NCBI GenBank assembly: GCA_021823385.1
Contig: JAKAOC010000014.1
Location: 1 to 12,776 of the forward strand
From: Actinomycetes bacterium
Lineage (GTDB): Bacteria > Actinomycetota > Acidimicrobiia > Acidimicrobiales > Acidimicrobiaceae
DNA: 12,776 nt
Direction: 5' to 3'
Part shown: piece by piece, positions 6,973-12,776 of the stretch
Numbering within the stretch: position 1 is the stretch's first letter
Layout: each line of letters opens with the position of its first letter
The notes under the pieces: model-generated
Database searches by the model: none
Told to the model about the DNA's origin: nothing
Seen by the model: only the letters and a program-made list of their open reading frames with translations
Program-made: the position numbers and the translations under genes

Positions 6973-7039
6973 GCTCTAGACCTAGGGCTTGAAGCCCGGG
7001 AGCCTGGATGCTCACCAGTCAGCGGCTCGGTGGATAGCC
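5978..7039 (-). mobile_element. IS1595-family insertion element, degenerate copy
   Basis: The ends are GGGATATCCATCTGAGCGG (from 5978, plus strand) and, on the minus strand reading inward from 7039, GGCTATCCACCGAGCCGC. They share GGnTATCCA and then a GAGC block, and both resemble the terminal repeats of the second element (GGGGGTATYCATTTCG). The element contains a transposase on the minus strand. It lies between the intron fragment and the E1 operon promoter. No 8-bp target duplication matches at the two edges (CAGCATAA versus TCTCTCAT), so a flanking deletion or divergence is likely. A hairpin GGTGCCCCCGT/ACGGGGGCACC (6061-6094) sits inside near the transposase 3' end. Boundaries are uncertain by a few bases. 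Confidence 0.65.
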
Positions 7040-7069
7040 TCTCTCATTAGAGAGGGGACTTCCAGTCCC
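7038..7069. repeat. Two adjacent hairpins at the right edge of the first IS element
   Basis: CCTCTCT (7038-7044) pairs with AGAGAGG (7049-7055) around CATT, and GGGACT (7055-7060) pairs with AGTCCC (7064-7069) around TCC. They lie just outside or overlapping the element end and about 50 bp before the E1 promoter. They could block read-through from the IS, or be remains of the earlier sequence here. Confidence 0.5.
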
Positions 7070-7117
7070 ATTAGGAACCACCCCGCCATAGACTGCGAAA
7101 CTCCCATCGCGCGCCCG

Positions 7118-7146
7118 TTGACAGGGATTATCCAGAGGGATATCAT
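7118..7146 (+). promoter_or_regulatory. Near-consensus sigma-70 type promoter for the E1-lipoyl operon
   Basis: A perfect TTGACA (7118-7123) is followed after exactly 17 bp by TATCAT (7141-7146, five of six consensus bases). Transcription would begin near 7153, giving a leader of about 28 nt that carries an AAAGGGGGGG ribosome site (7167-7176) before ATG 7181. Confidence 0.8.
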
Positions 7147-7180
7147 TCCACACTACATCGGAGCCAAAGGGGGGGGCGAC

Positions 7181-8152
7181 ATGGACCCAAAGGTCAAGGT
7201 GGAGCTGTACCGGACGATGGTATTGATCCGGGCGTTCGAAGAGACGATCCTCAGCCATTACCACGCCGACAAGAGCCCGGTCTGGGACATCGGAGCCGGC
7301 CTCATCCCCGGGGAGATGCACCTCTCGGCTGGGCAGGAGCCGGTCGCCGCCGGGATCTGCGCCAATCTCACGGCATCGGATGCGATCACCGCCACCCACA
7401 GGCCTCACCATCTTGCGATAGCCCACGGCGTACCCATGGACACGATGGCCGCCGAGATCTTCGGCCGCGAGACCGGCCTCGGGAGGGGAAGGGGCGGCCA
7501 CATGCACCTCTTCGACCCCGGAACCCACTTCTCCTGCTCTGGCATCATCGCCGAGGGGTTGCCCCCCGCACTTGGACAGGCCTTCGCCTTCCAGCGGCGA
7601 GGACTCCCCAACGTGGTGGTGGCAGTGACCGGCGAAGGTGCGGCCAACCAGGGCGCCTTCCATGAGTCGCTCAACCTCGCCGCCCTCTGGAAGCTTCCGG
7701 TGGTCTTCGTGGTAGAGGACAACGACTGGGCGATCTCAGTCCCGCGCACCGCCTCGACGGCGGTGCCGTCCAACGCAGCCAGAGCCGCCGCCTACGGCAT
7801 CCCTGGCGAGCGCGTCGAGAACAATGTAGAGGAGATCTGGAGGGTCGCCAAGCAGGCGATCGACCACGCCCGCAGCGGCGGCGGGCCAACCCTGGTCGAG
7901 GTGCACACCGTAAGGCTTTGGGGCCACTTCGAGGGGGATGCCCAGGCTTACCGTAACGATCTCGAGCAGGCAAGGAAGCACGATCCAGTCGAAATCTACG
8001 CTGCCGAGCTGGAGCGTGAGGGGGTGCTCGACGCCACGGGTGCCGCCAAGATCAAGGAGGAGTGCGCCGGCCAGGTCGCCAAGGCGATCGACTTCGCCAA
8101 GTCCTCTCCCCTCCCCGACCCGTCCAGCGCCCTGCAGTACGTCTTCGCGTAG
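7181..8152 (+). CDS. Thiamine-diphosphate 2-oxoacid dehydrogenase E1, alpha subunit
   Basis: The 323-residue protein matches PdhA/AcoA-type E1 alpha subunits across its length: RTMVLIRAFEETI near the start, EMHLSAGQEPVAAG, ATHRPHHLAIAHG, GRGRGGHMHLFD, then the ThDP/Mg motif GEGAANQG (151-158) with HESLNLAALWKLP and Asn181. The usual aspartate of GDG is Glu152, a conservative change at a metal ligand. The phosphorylation-loop region reads RLWGHFEGD rather than RYHGHS. E1 decarboxylates a 2-oxoacid and reductively acylates a lipoyl lysine; the alpha subunit pairs with the beta subunit next door. ATG 7181 is chosen over in-frame upstream codons because of the strong ribosome site and promoter placement. 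The substrate (pyruvate, acetoin, branched 2-oxoacid or other) is not determined. The beta-subunit gene starts 23 bp after the stop. Confidence 0.93.
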   Translation: MDPKVKVELYRTMVLIRAFEETILSHYHADKSPVWDIGAGLIPGEMHLSAGQEPVAAGICANLTASDAITATHRPHHLAIAHGVPMDTMAAEIFGRETGLGRGRGGHMHLFDPGTHFSCSGIIAEGLPPALGQAFAFQRRGLPNVVVAVTGEGAANQGAFHESLNLAALWKLPVVFVVEDNDWAISVPRTASTAVPSNAARAAAYGIPGERVENNVEEIWRVAKQAIDHARSGGGPTLVEVHTVRLWGHFEGDAQAYRNDLEQARKHDPVEIYAAELEREGVLDATGAAKIKEECAGQVAKAIDFAKSSPLPDPSSALQYVFA

Positions 8153-8175
8153 ACGACGGGGAAAGGAGCATCTCG

Positions 8176-9204
8176 ATGGCATTGACCGCAACTGGGGCCG
8201 GCACCCGGAAGCTCACCACCGCAAAGGCGATGGTGGAGGGGATAGCCGAGGAGATGGATAAGGATCCGTCGATCTTCGTGATGGGCGAGGACGTGGGGGC
8301 CTACGGGGGTATCTTCTCCTCGACCACCGGGCTCCTGGAGCGCTTCGGAAGGGAGCGGGTGATCGATACCCCGATCTCGGAGACCGCCTTCCTCGGCCTC
8401 GCCACCGGGGCCGCGACCGAGGGCATGAGGCCGATAGTGGAGCTAATGTTCGTTGACTTCTTCGGTGTAGCCATGGACCAGATCTACAACCACATGGCGA
8501 AGATCCACTTCGAGTCGGGCGGCAACGTGAAGGTGCCGCTAGTGCTGATGACAGCGGTGGGAGGCGGATACTCCGACGGTGCCCAGCACTCGCAGTGCCT
8601 CTGGGGAACCTTCGCCCACCTGCCGGGGATGAAGGTCGTGGTACCGTCCAACCCGGCAGACGCCAAAGGCCTGATGATCTCCGCGATCAGGGACGACAAC
8701 CCGGTGATCTACATGTTTCACAAGGGAGTCATGGGGCTGCCGTGGATGGCGAAGAACCCGCGAGCGATCGGAACGGTACCCGAGGGTGACTACCAGGTCC
8801 CGATCGGCCAGGCGGCGGTGGCCAGGGAGGGCACGGACGTCACCGTGGTGACGCTGTCCCTCTCGGTCCATCACTGCCTTGACGTTGCCGAAGAGCTCGC
8901 CAGCGAGGGAATCAGCTGCGAGGTGATCGACCTGAGGAGCTTGGTGCCCCTCGACCGGCGGGCGGTCCTGGAGTCGGTGGGGAAGACCGGCAGGATGGTG
9001 GTGGTCGATGAGGACTACCAGTCCTTCGGCCTCTCTGGAGAGCTGGCTGCCATCGTCGCCGAGACCGATCCCGGGATGCTGCGCAGGCCACTTGCCCGGG
9101 TCGCGGTGCCGGATGTTCCGATCCCGTACTCGCGCCCGCTGGAGCAGGCGGTTCTCCCGACCCACTCGCGCATAGCCGCCGCGATCCGCAAGACGGTGGC
9201 GTGA
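8176..9204 (+). CDS. Thiamine-diphosphate 2-oxoacid dehydrogenase E1, beta subunit
   Basis: The 342-residue protein has the transketolase-like pyrimidine-binding and C-terminal domains of PdhB/AcoB: FVMGEDVGAYGGIF (33-46 or so), ERVIDTPISETAFLGLATGA, MRPIVELMFVDF, DQIYNHMAK, GGGYSDGAQHSQ, then the C-terminal domain with VTLSLSVHHCLDVAEEL and EVIDLRSLVPLD. The conserved glutamate of GEDVG belongs to the ThDP-activating site and the GGGYSDGAQHSQ loop lines the active site. It forms an alpha2beta2 E1 with the preceding gene. AAAGGAG at 8162-8168 is the ribosome site for ATG 8176, with an upstream in-frame extension rejected because it overlaps the alpha gene. Its TGA overlaps the GTG of the lipoyl gene. 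Confidence 0.94.
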   Translation: MALTATGAGTRKLTTAKAMVEGIAEEMDKDPSIFVMGEDVGAYGGIFSSTTGLLERFGRERVIDTPISETAFLGLATGAATEGMRPIVELMFVDFFGVAMDQIYNHMAKIHFESGGNVKVPLVLMTAVGGGYSDGAQHSQCLWGTFAHLPGMKVVVPSNPADAKGLMISAIRDDNPVIYMFHKGVMGLPWMAKNPRAIGTVPEGDYQVPIGQAAVAREGTDVTVVTLSLSVHHCLDVAEELASEGISCEVIDLRSLVPLDRRAVLESVGKTGRMVVVDEDYQSFGLSGELAAIVAETDPGMLRRPLARVAVPDVPIPYSRPLEQAVLPTHSRIAAAIRKTVA

Positions 9205-9434
9205 CCGTCGAGGTTCCCTTTCCCAGGCTGTCCCAAGATCCGGAGACCGAAGGAGTCGTCTCCACCTGGTTCGTCGCCTCCGGGGACGTGGTGGTCGAGG
9301 GGCAGCTGATCGCGGAGGTTCAGGTCGACAAGGTGGCGAACGACGTGGCCTCGCCGGCGGCGGGGGTTATAACCCTTCTCGTGCCGGAGGAGGCCGTCGT
9401 CCGGCAGTCCGCCGCCATCGCCGTCATCGACTGA
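9201..9434 (+). CDS. Free-standing lipoyl-domain carrier protein
   Basis: The whole 77-residue protein is one biotinyl/lipoyl domain: VPFPRLSQDPETEGVVSTWF, GDVVVEGQLIAEVQ, the hairpin VDKVAND with the modified lysine at Lys44, SPAAGVITLLV, and the closing AAIAVID. DK followed by a hydrophobic residue, instead of MKM, indicates lipoylation and not biotinylation. In E2 proteins such a domain sits at the N-terminus of a chain of 400 or more residues with a peripheral-subunit domain and an acyltransferase core. Here a TGA ends it and the opposite-strand phosphatase gene begins 10 bp later, so no core exists at this locus. GTG 9201 overlaps the E1 beta stop as GTGA, implying translational coupling and matched amounts. 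Probable role: acyl acceptor for this E1. Whether it serves a separate E2 is unknown. Confidence 0.85.
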   Translation: MTVEVPFPRLSQDPETEGVVSTWFVASGDVVVEGQLIAEVQVDKVANDVASPAAGVITLLVPEEAVVRQSAAIAVID

Positions 9435-9444
9435 TCCACCGGCG

Positions 9445-9942
9445 TCATCTCCCAAGAAGCGCTCTCGGGGTGAGCAGCAGCTCGACCGCGCCACCTGCCC
9501 GAGCCAAGTCCGGCCAACGTTCAGCCTCGCTCCCGAGCACCAGCGCCGAGCCTGTCGGCAGCCGGATCGCCCCGCAGCCGGTGAGCAGCGTTACCACTTC
9601 AGACCACGCTGGCTGATGGCCAACCGCGAGCAGGGTCCGCACCCGATCCGGGGTGGAGCCGATCTCGGCCAGCACCTCGCCTGCGGTCCCGTACAGCGCC
9701 TCGGTGACCAGAACCTCGCAGCCCCACGCTCCGCTCTTGGCGGCTAGGTCGAGCGTGCTCCGGGCGCGAAGCGCTGGCGAGGTGAGGGCCAGGTCAGGAA
9801 GCAGGCCAGCCGAGGCCAGGAAGCGGCCCACCGCCTGGGCAGAGCGAAGGCCGCGAGGCGAGAGCGGTCGCTCGAGGTCACCGGAGGACGCCACGCTCCA
9901 GTCCGACTTGGCGTGGCGGAGCAGGATCAGCGAGAGGCCCAC
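9445..9942 (-). CDS. sixA: SixA-like histidine phosphatase
   Basis: The 165-residue protein belongs to the small phosphoglycerate-mutase-like branch: LILLRHAKSDW at 5-15 with phospho-acceptor His10, ERPLSPRGLRSAQAVGRFL (24-42), LALTSPALRARSTLDL (51-66), EALYG (81-85) and the second catalytic histidine in LLAVGHQPAWSEV (104-116, His109). SixA of E. coli removes phosphate from histidine residues of phosphotransfer proteins; family members in actinobacteria are common and their substrates are mostly unknown. Length is typical. The start is GTG 9942 with only a weak ribosome site. It lies 46 bp after the MFS gene on the same strand, so the two are probably cotranscribed, and converges on the lipoyl gene with a 10-bp gap and no room for a terminator. 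Confidence 0.88.
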   Translation of the reverse strand: MGLSLILLRHAKSDWSVASSGDLERPLSPRGLRSAQAVGRFLASAGLLPDLALTSPALRARSTLDLAAKSGAWGCEVLVTEALYGTAGEVLAEIGSTPDRVRTLLAVGHQPAWSEVVTLLTGCGAIRLPTGSALVLGSEAERWPDLARAGGAVELLLTPRALLGR

Positions 9943-9988
9943 GCCTGCATGCTAACTCCGATGGCGCAGGCCGTGCTGGAGTACGCGG

Positions 9989-11194
9989 TTACTCCTCGGC
10001 GGCAGCGGCCTCTACTTGGCGGAACGACCGCCATAGGACCAGGTCGTAGGAGATCTTGAGCACCCCTCCGGTTAGAAACGGGGCCACCGCGCCGACCGAT
10101 GAGAGCAGCGCCCCGCCGATGGCCGGACCGATGGCGCGACCGGCCTGCTTCCCCATGGAGGTACGGCTGGCGGCTTGCGCCCTCATCGAGCTGGGCACGA
10201 TGGAGGCGATATAGCTCTGCCTGGTCGGAACGTCCATCTCGACCAGGAGCGCCCTCGCCAGCAGCAGCGTGGCAGCGACCGCGGCGCCGGGAGCGAAGGG
10301 AACCGCTACCAGCAACAGGCTGGAGGGGATGTGGGTGAAGACCGCGGTATTCAGCAGCCCGATCTTCCGGGAGATCCGTTCGGCGAGCGGGAAGGAGAGC
10401 GCGCTTAGGACATCCATCCCGAAGTAGAGCAGCGACAGATCGGGAAGGGAGAGGTGGAAGTGGACGTGGAGCCAGTAGAGGATCAGCGTCGGGGTGACCA
10501 CCCCGCTCCCGGAGGCGTCGGCGGTGAAGAGGAGCGCGAGCCGGTTGATCAGCTTCTGGCTCCCGTCCACGTCCCCCGAGACGGTCGGGATCTCGGCTTT
10601 CGGTCCGGCTCCGAAGAGGGGGTTGACCCTGGGGACCAGAGCGCCGGTCGCCGCGGTTACCACCCCCAGCGGAATAAGCAGGAGGGTGAGGATCGAGACC
10701 GCCCCGGCATCGCCGATACCGAAGAGCGCCGGGACGGAGGCAAATAGCGAGCCCGAGGCTCCGGCTACGGTGGCAAGCAGCCCGAAGCGCGCAAAGACCT
10801 TGGTGCGTGCGGCCGCCGGTGTCTGGGCAAGCGATCCCTCGATCACGGCAGCTACGAACTGCCCGCCCAGCGGCGGGAGAAAGCCGAAGAGTGCGGCGAG
10901 CGCTATGCCCGCCTCTCCCGGCAAGAGCAACATCACCGACCCGGTCGCCACCATCAGCGCCCCGACGCCTACGAAGGCCACCCGGGGACCGTGGCGGGAA
11001 ACCGCCCCCTCCATGTAGCGGGTGGTCACGATCCCGATCAGCACCGATATCGTGGTGAGGACGCCCACCAGCAGGGCGCTCAACCCGGCGGAGCGTGCCG
11101 CCACTACGAAGGAGATGGCGAAAAACCCCTGTGCGAAGGTGCGTACCGCCTCTATCAGGTACAGCCGCCCCCGGTACCGGCTAGCAACGCCCAT
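9989..11194 (-). CDS. Major facilitator superfamily transporter
   Basis: The 401-residue protein is dominated by about twelve hydrophobic helices with short basic loops, for example FFAISFVVAARSAGLSALLV near the start, AFVGVGALMVATGSVMLLL, and ALLSSVGAVAPFLTGGVL near the end. RYMEGAVSRHGPR resembles the loop-2 motif of MFS proteins, and the central hydrophilic loop (about 205-215) separates the two six-helix halves. DVPTRQSYIASIVPSSMRAQ matches the conserved helix-loop region of drug-efflux-like MFS members. The cargo is not identifiable. GGAG lies 7 nt before ATG 11194. It is the first gene of a probable two-gene unit with the SixA-like phosphatase. An upstream minus-strand open frame overlaps its 5' end by about 40 bp. 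Confidence 0.88.
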   Translation of the reverse strand: MGVASRYRGRLYLIEAVRTFAQGFFAISFVVAARSAGLSALLVGVLTTISVLIGIVTTRYMEGAVSRHGPRVAFVGVGALMVATGSVMLLLPGEAGIALAALFGFLPPLGGQFVAAVIEGSLAQTPAAARTKVFARFGLLATVAGASGSLFASVPALFGIGDAGAVSILTLLLIPLGVVTAATGALVPRVNPLFGAGPKAEIPTVSGDVDGSQKLINRLALLFTADASGSGVVTPTLILYWLHVHFHLSLPDLSLLYFGMDVLSALSFPLAERISRKIGLLNTAVFTHIPSSLLLVAVPFAPGAAVAATLLLARALLVEMDVPTRQSYIASIVPSSMRAQAASRTSMGKQAGRAIGPAIGGALLSSVGAVAPFLTGGVLKISYDLVLWRSFRQVEAAAAEE

Positions 11195-11556
11195 GGGTCT
11201 CCAGTCAGTCTCCAGTGTGCCCCGCGCATCCTAGCGCCGCGACCTGGTGACCGGCCCCGATCTCTCTTGACCTCGGAGCGGTTGCCGGCGCCATTGGAAC
11301 CGTTTGCGAACACCGGATTGAGCACGCATCTCCGCGACCGGAAGTAGTGCCCCGCGGAGGCGCGGAACGCATCGACCAGCCAAAGCAGGTCCTCCAGCGC
11401 TGCATCAGTCACCTCACCGATCGTCTCGCTGACCCCGGCCGAATCCCCTCCAGTACGGAGGAGTATCCCGGAAAGCGGGACGGCGCGGACGAAGGCTCTA
11501 CAAGCCGTCGAGGCGATAGCTTCCCTGGCCAGGGCGGGTTTATACATCTCCAGCAT
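11155..11556 (-). pseudogene. Unrecognised gene remnant cut by the second IS element
   Basis: From 11556 the minus-strand frame reads MLEMYKPALAREAIASTACR, continues through VTDAALEDLLWLVDAFRASA and HYFRSRRCVLNPVFANG, and has GC-rich third positions and a mixed second position, as real genes here do. The last 40 or so residues look less gene-like and overlap the MFS start. I recognise no family. The frame continues through the IS terminal repeat, so the true N-terminus was probably elsewhere. Removing the IS exactly joins it in frame to an ATG open frame at 12752. Confidence 0.35.
11197..11216. repeat. Tandem 9-bp direct repeat in the MFS gene leader
   Basis: GTCTCCAGT occurs at 11197-11205 and 11208-11216 with 2 bp between. 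On the minus strand each copy contains GGAG, so the leader has a duplicated ribosome-site-like block; the nearer copy is at normal spacing from ATG 11194. Confidence 0.5.
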
Positions 11557-12680
11557 GGGGGTATTCATTTCGCGGACGTAGTCCTGGTCAGGGGGTGCGC
11601 CACGGGCGGTCCGCGCGAGGCCTCTCAACGCTGGCACTGCGTCCCCTCCCGACAGCGGGTGGAGGTGTGCGCGCGTGGCCTTTCGTGCGCCCGACGTTGG
11701 GCGTGAGCTCCTTGTAGTACACCGCCGAGTGCCCGGCGGAGAGCTCCATCAAGCGTAGGAAGACCAGCCCGCGGTGCCGGCTACGTCGGTGGTTGAACCG
11801 GAAGACGAACTCGTTCAGGTAGAGCGCGACGTGGTTCCAGCCGACGCTGCCCTTCTGGGTCCCCAGCACCCAGCGCTTGAAGAGCGAGGCGATCCGATGG
11901 ACCCCGGGCAGGGCCTGAGCCGCCTGAGCACCCGGGGCGATCGTGGGGGACGTGCTGGTAGGGACGCCCGCGCAGGGGCGGCACGTAGGGCTGCCAGCCG
12001 TCGGTGTAGATGGTCGAGCCGGGCTCGACGTTGGCCTCGATGAAGGCCCGCAGGTTCGCGCCGCTCGCGCTGTCCAGAACGGCCATCCGACACCGCCCGA
12101 AGCCACCGCCCGGCACACGCTCAACGGCTATCCCTATCAGGACCTTTGCTCCCGGAGCGCGACCACGCAGGGCCTGGGTGAGCCCGCCGAAGAGGGTCTC
12201 ATCCACCTCAACGTCGCCCGAGAGCAGGTCGCGGTCCGCGGCGGCGGTCGCCACGCGGAACTTGGTGAGCATCGTCCAGGCGGTCTGGTAGCTGTGCAGG
12301 TTGAGCTGGCGCTGGAGGGCGCTGGCCGATACGCCGCCCTTGTTGGCCGCGAAGAGCCACGCGCCGTGGAACCACAAGGCGAGCGACAGGCGGGTGCTCT
12401 CGAAGAGGGTCCCCGCAGTGAGGCTGGTCCGGGTGCGACACACCGCGCACGCGTAGCGCCCGTTTTTGAGCAGCCACCGCGGCCCACCGCACTCGGGGCA
12501 TTCGAACCCGTCGGGCCAGCGCAGCCAACGTAGGTAGTCGCGGCAGTCGGCGTCGGTGGAGAACCAGGCCACGAACTCGGCCAGGTCCGTCGGATAGTGG
12601 AGGTGCGCCACTGGGGTGGGCATCACCCCAACCACGCTACGCCAGCGTTAGCTCGCTGGTGTCACGAAATGGATACCCCC
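11557..12680 (-). mobile_element. IS1595-family insertion sequence with terminal inverted repeats
   Basis: The left end GGGGGTATTCATTTCGCG (11557-11574) matches the inverse of the right end, which reads GGGGGTATCCATTTCGTG on the minus strand from 12680, with two differences in 18. The element is 1124 bp and holds one transposase frame on the minus strand beginning 45 bp inside the right end and stopping just before the left repeat. The flanking octamers TCCAGCAT (11549-11556) and ACTTGGCC (12681-12688) do not match, so the 8-bp duplication expected for the family is missing. Confidence 0.85.
11588..12635 (-). pseudogene. IS1595-family transposase interrupted by a +1 frameshift
   Basis: The first frame gives a full N-terminus: FSTDADCRDYLRWLRWPDGF (25-44), zinc ribbon C46-x2-C49 and C63-x2-C66, HSYQTAWTML, VEVDETLFGG (Asp145) and IYTDGWQPY (Asp212). 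After Pro230 it loses similarity, and the next frame picks up with TIAPGAQAAQALPGVHRIAS, then LYLNEFVFRFNHRRS and the C-terminus, stopping at 11588. The switch lies at a run of five C on the minus strand (11949-11945, in GTCCCCCAC). Skipping one base there restores about 348 residues of continuous transposase. It may be a one-base insertion mutation, a sequencing error in a homopolymer, or +1 slippage on CCC-C. It is about 40-50 percent like the first copy by eye, so it is a different IS and not a duplicate. Confidence 0.85.
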
Positions 12681-12752
12681 ACTTGGCCAAATCAGGGCAG
12701 CTTCGGTCAGGGCCGGGTTGGGATTGCTCTGTTTTTTGGCGCTGGAAGGCAT
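12681..12752 (-). pseudogene. Possible 5' fragment of the gene split by the second IS
   Basis: ATG at 12752 opens a minus-strand frame, MPSSAKKQSNPNPALTEAAL and four more residues, that reaches the IS end at 12681 exactly at a codon boundary. The preceding GCCGGAA is only a weak ribosome site. The piece is too short to identify, and the gene could begin outside the window. Confidence 0.25.
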
Positions 12753-12776
12753 TTCCGGCCGCGCCGATGAGCCGGG

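Noticed and set aside
7040..7117. Continuation of the group II intron to the right of the first IS
   Set aside because: No domain V-like 34-nt hairpin, no reverse transcriptase and no match to the expected domain I continuation; only two small hairpins are present.
5978..7144. Direct octamer GGGATATC at 5978-5985 and 7137-7144 as a target-site duplication of the first IS
   Set aside because: The left copy is part of the terminal repeat that matches the inverse at 7039 and the second IS. Ends defined by the octamer (5986 and 7136) have no inverted repeats, and the right copy overlaps the promoter spacer and -10. Probably chance.
6989..7180. In-frame extension of the E1 alpha protein upstream to 6989
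   Set aside because: It would include the IS end and the promoter, has no E1 similarity, and ATG 7181 has a strong ribosome site.
9435..9942. Hidden E2 acyltransferase after the lipoyl domain by frameshift
   Set aside because: The DNA after 9434 encodes a complete SixA-like phosphatase on the other strand; plus-strand frames show no E2 motifs such as the HxxxDG active site.

Overview
The window is GC-rich bacterial DNA. It has GC-biased third codon positions, GTG and TTG starts, and a gene repertoire that fits an actinobacterium, possibly an acidimicrobial or related lineage. That placement is an inference from style; no rRNA or other marker gene is present. Most of the DNA is ordinary chromosomal metabolism, interrupted by two related but non-identical IS1595-family elements and what looks like the 5' part of a group II intron.

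Left part (1-3758): a GltD-like iron-sulfur flavoprotein on the minus strand runs off the left edge. Upstream of it are a strong hairpin and a yceI-family gene, also on the minus strand. Divergent from yceI is a MarR-family regulator, and the short region between them carries three related half-sites arranged as a likely operator. A similar compact palindrome precedes the next gene, a secreted lipoprotein with BNR-like repeats.

Middle (3759-7180): an acyl-CoA synthetase of the AMP-forming superfamily ends in a hairpin that overlaps its own stop codon. One base after the hairpin begins a GTGCG sequence followed by about 237 nt of densely paired RNA-like sequence, including two GNRA-capped stems. 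I read this as the 5' domain of a group II intron that lost its reverse transcriptase and 3' domains. An IS1595-type element (about 5978-7039) abuts it. The intergenic DNA after that element holds a near-consensus sigma-70 promoter (TTGACA, 17 bp, TATCAT).

That promoter drives a compact operon (7181-9434) for the alpha and beta subunits of a thiamine-diphosphate 2-oxoacid dehydrogenase E1, followed with a 4-nt overlap by a free-standing 77-residue lipoyl domain. No E2 acyltransferase core or E3 follows, so E1 would have to pass its acyl group to a detached carrier or to an E2 encoded elsewhere. This minimal E1-plus-carrier unit is the most interesting functional feature.

Right part (9445-12776): a SixA-like histidine phosphatase meets the lipoyl gene tail to tail. 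Its upstream neighbour on the minus strand is an MFS transporter. Beyond that a second IS1595-family element (11557-12680), with clear terminal inverted repeats and a +1 frameshift in its transposase, seems to split an unrecognised minus-strand gene. No tRNA, rRNA or CRISPR array was seen.
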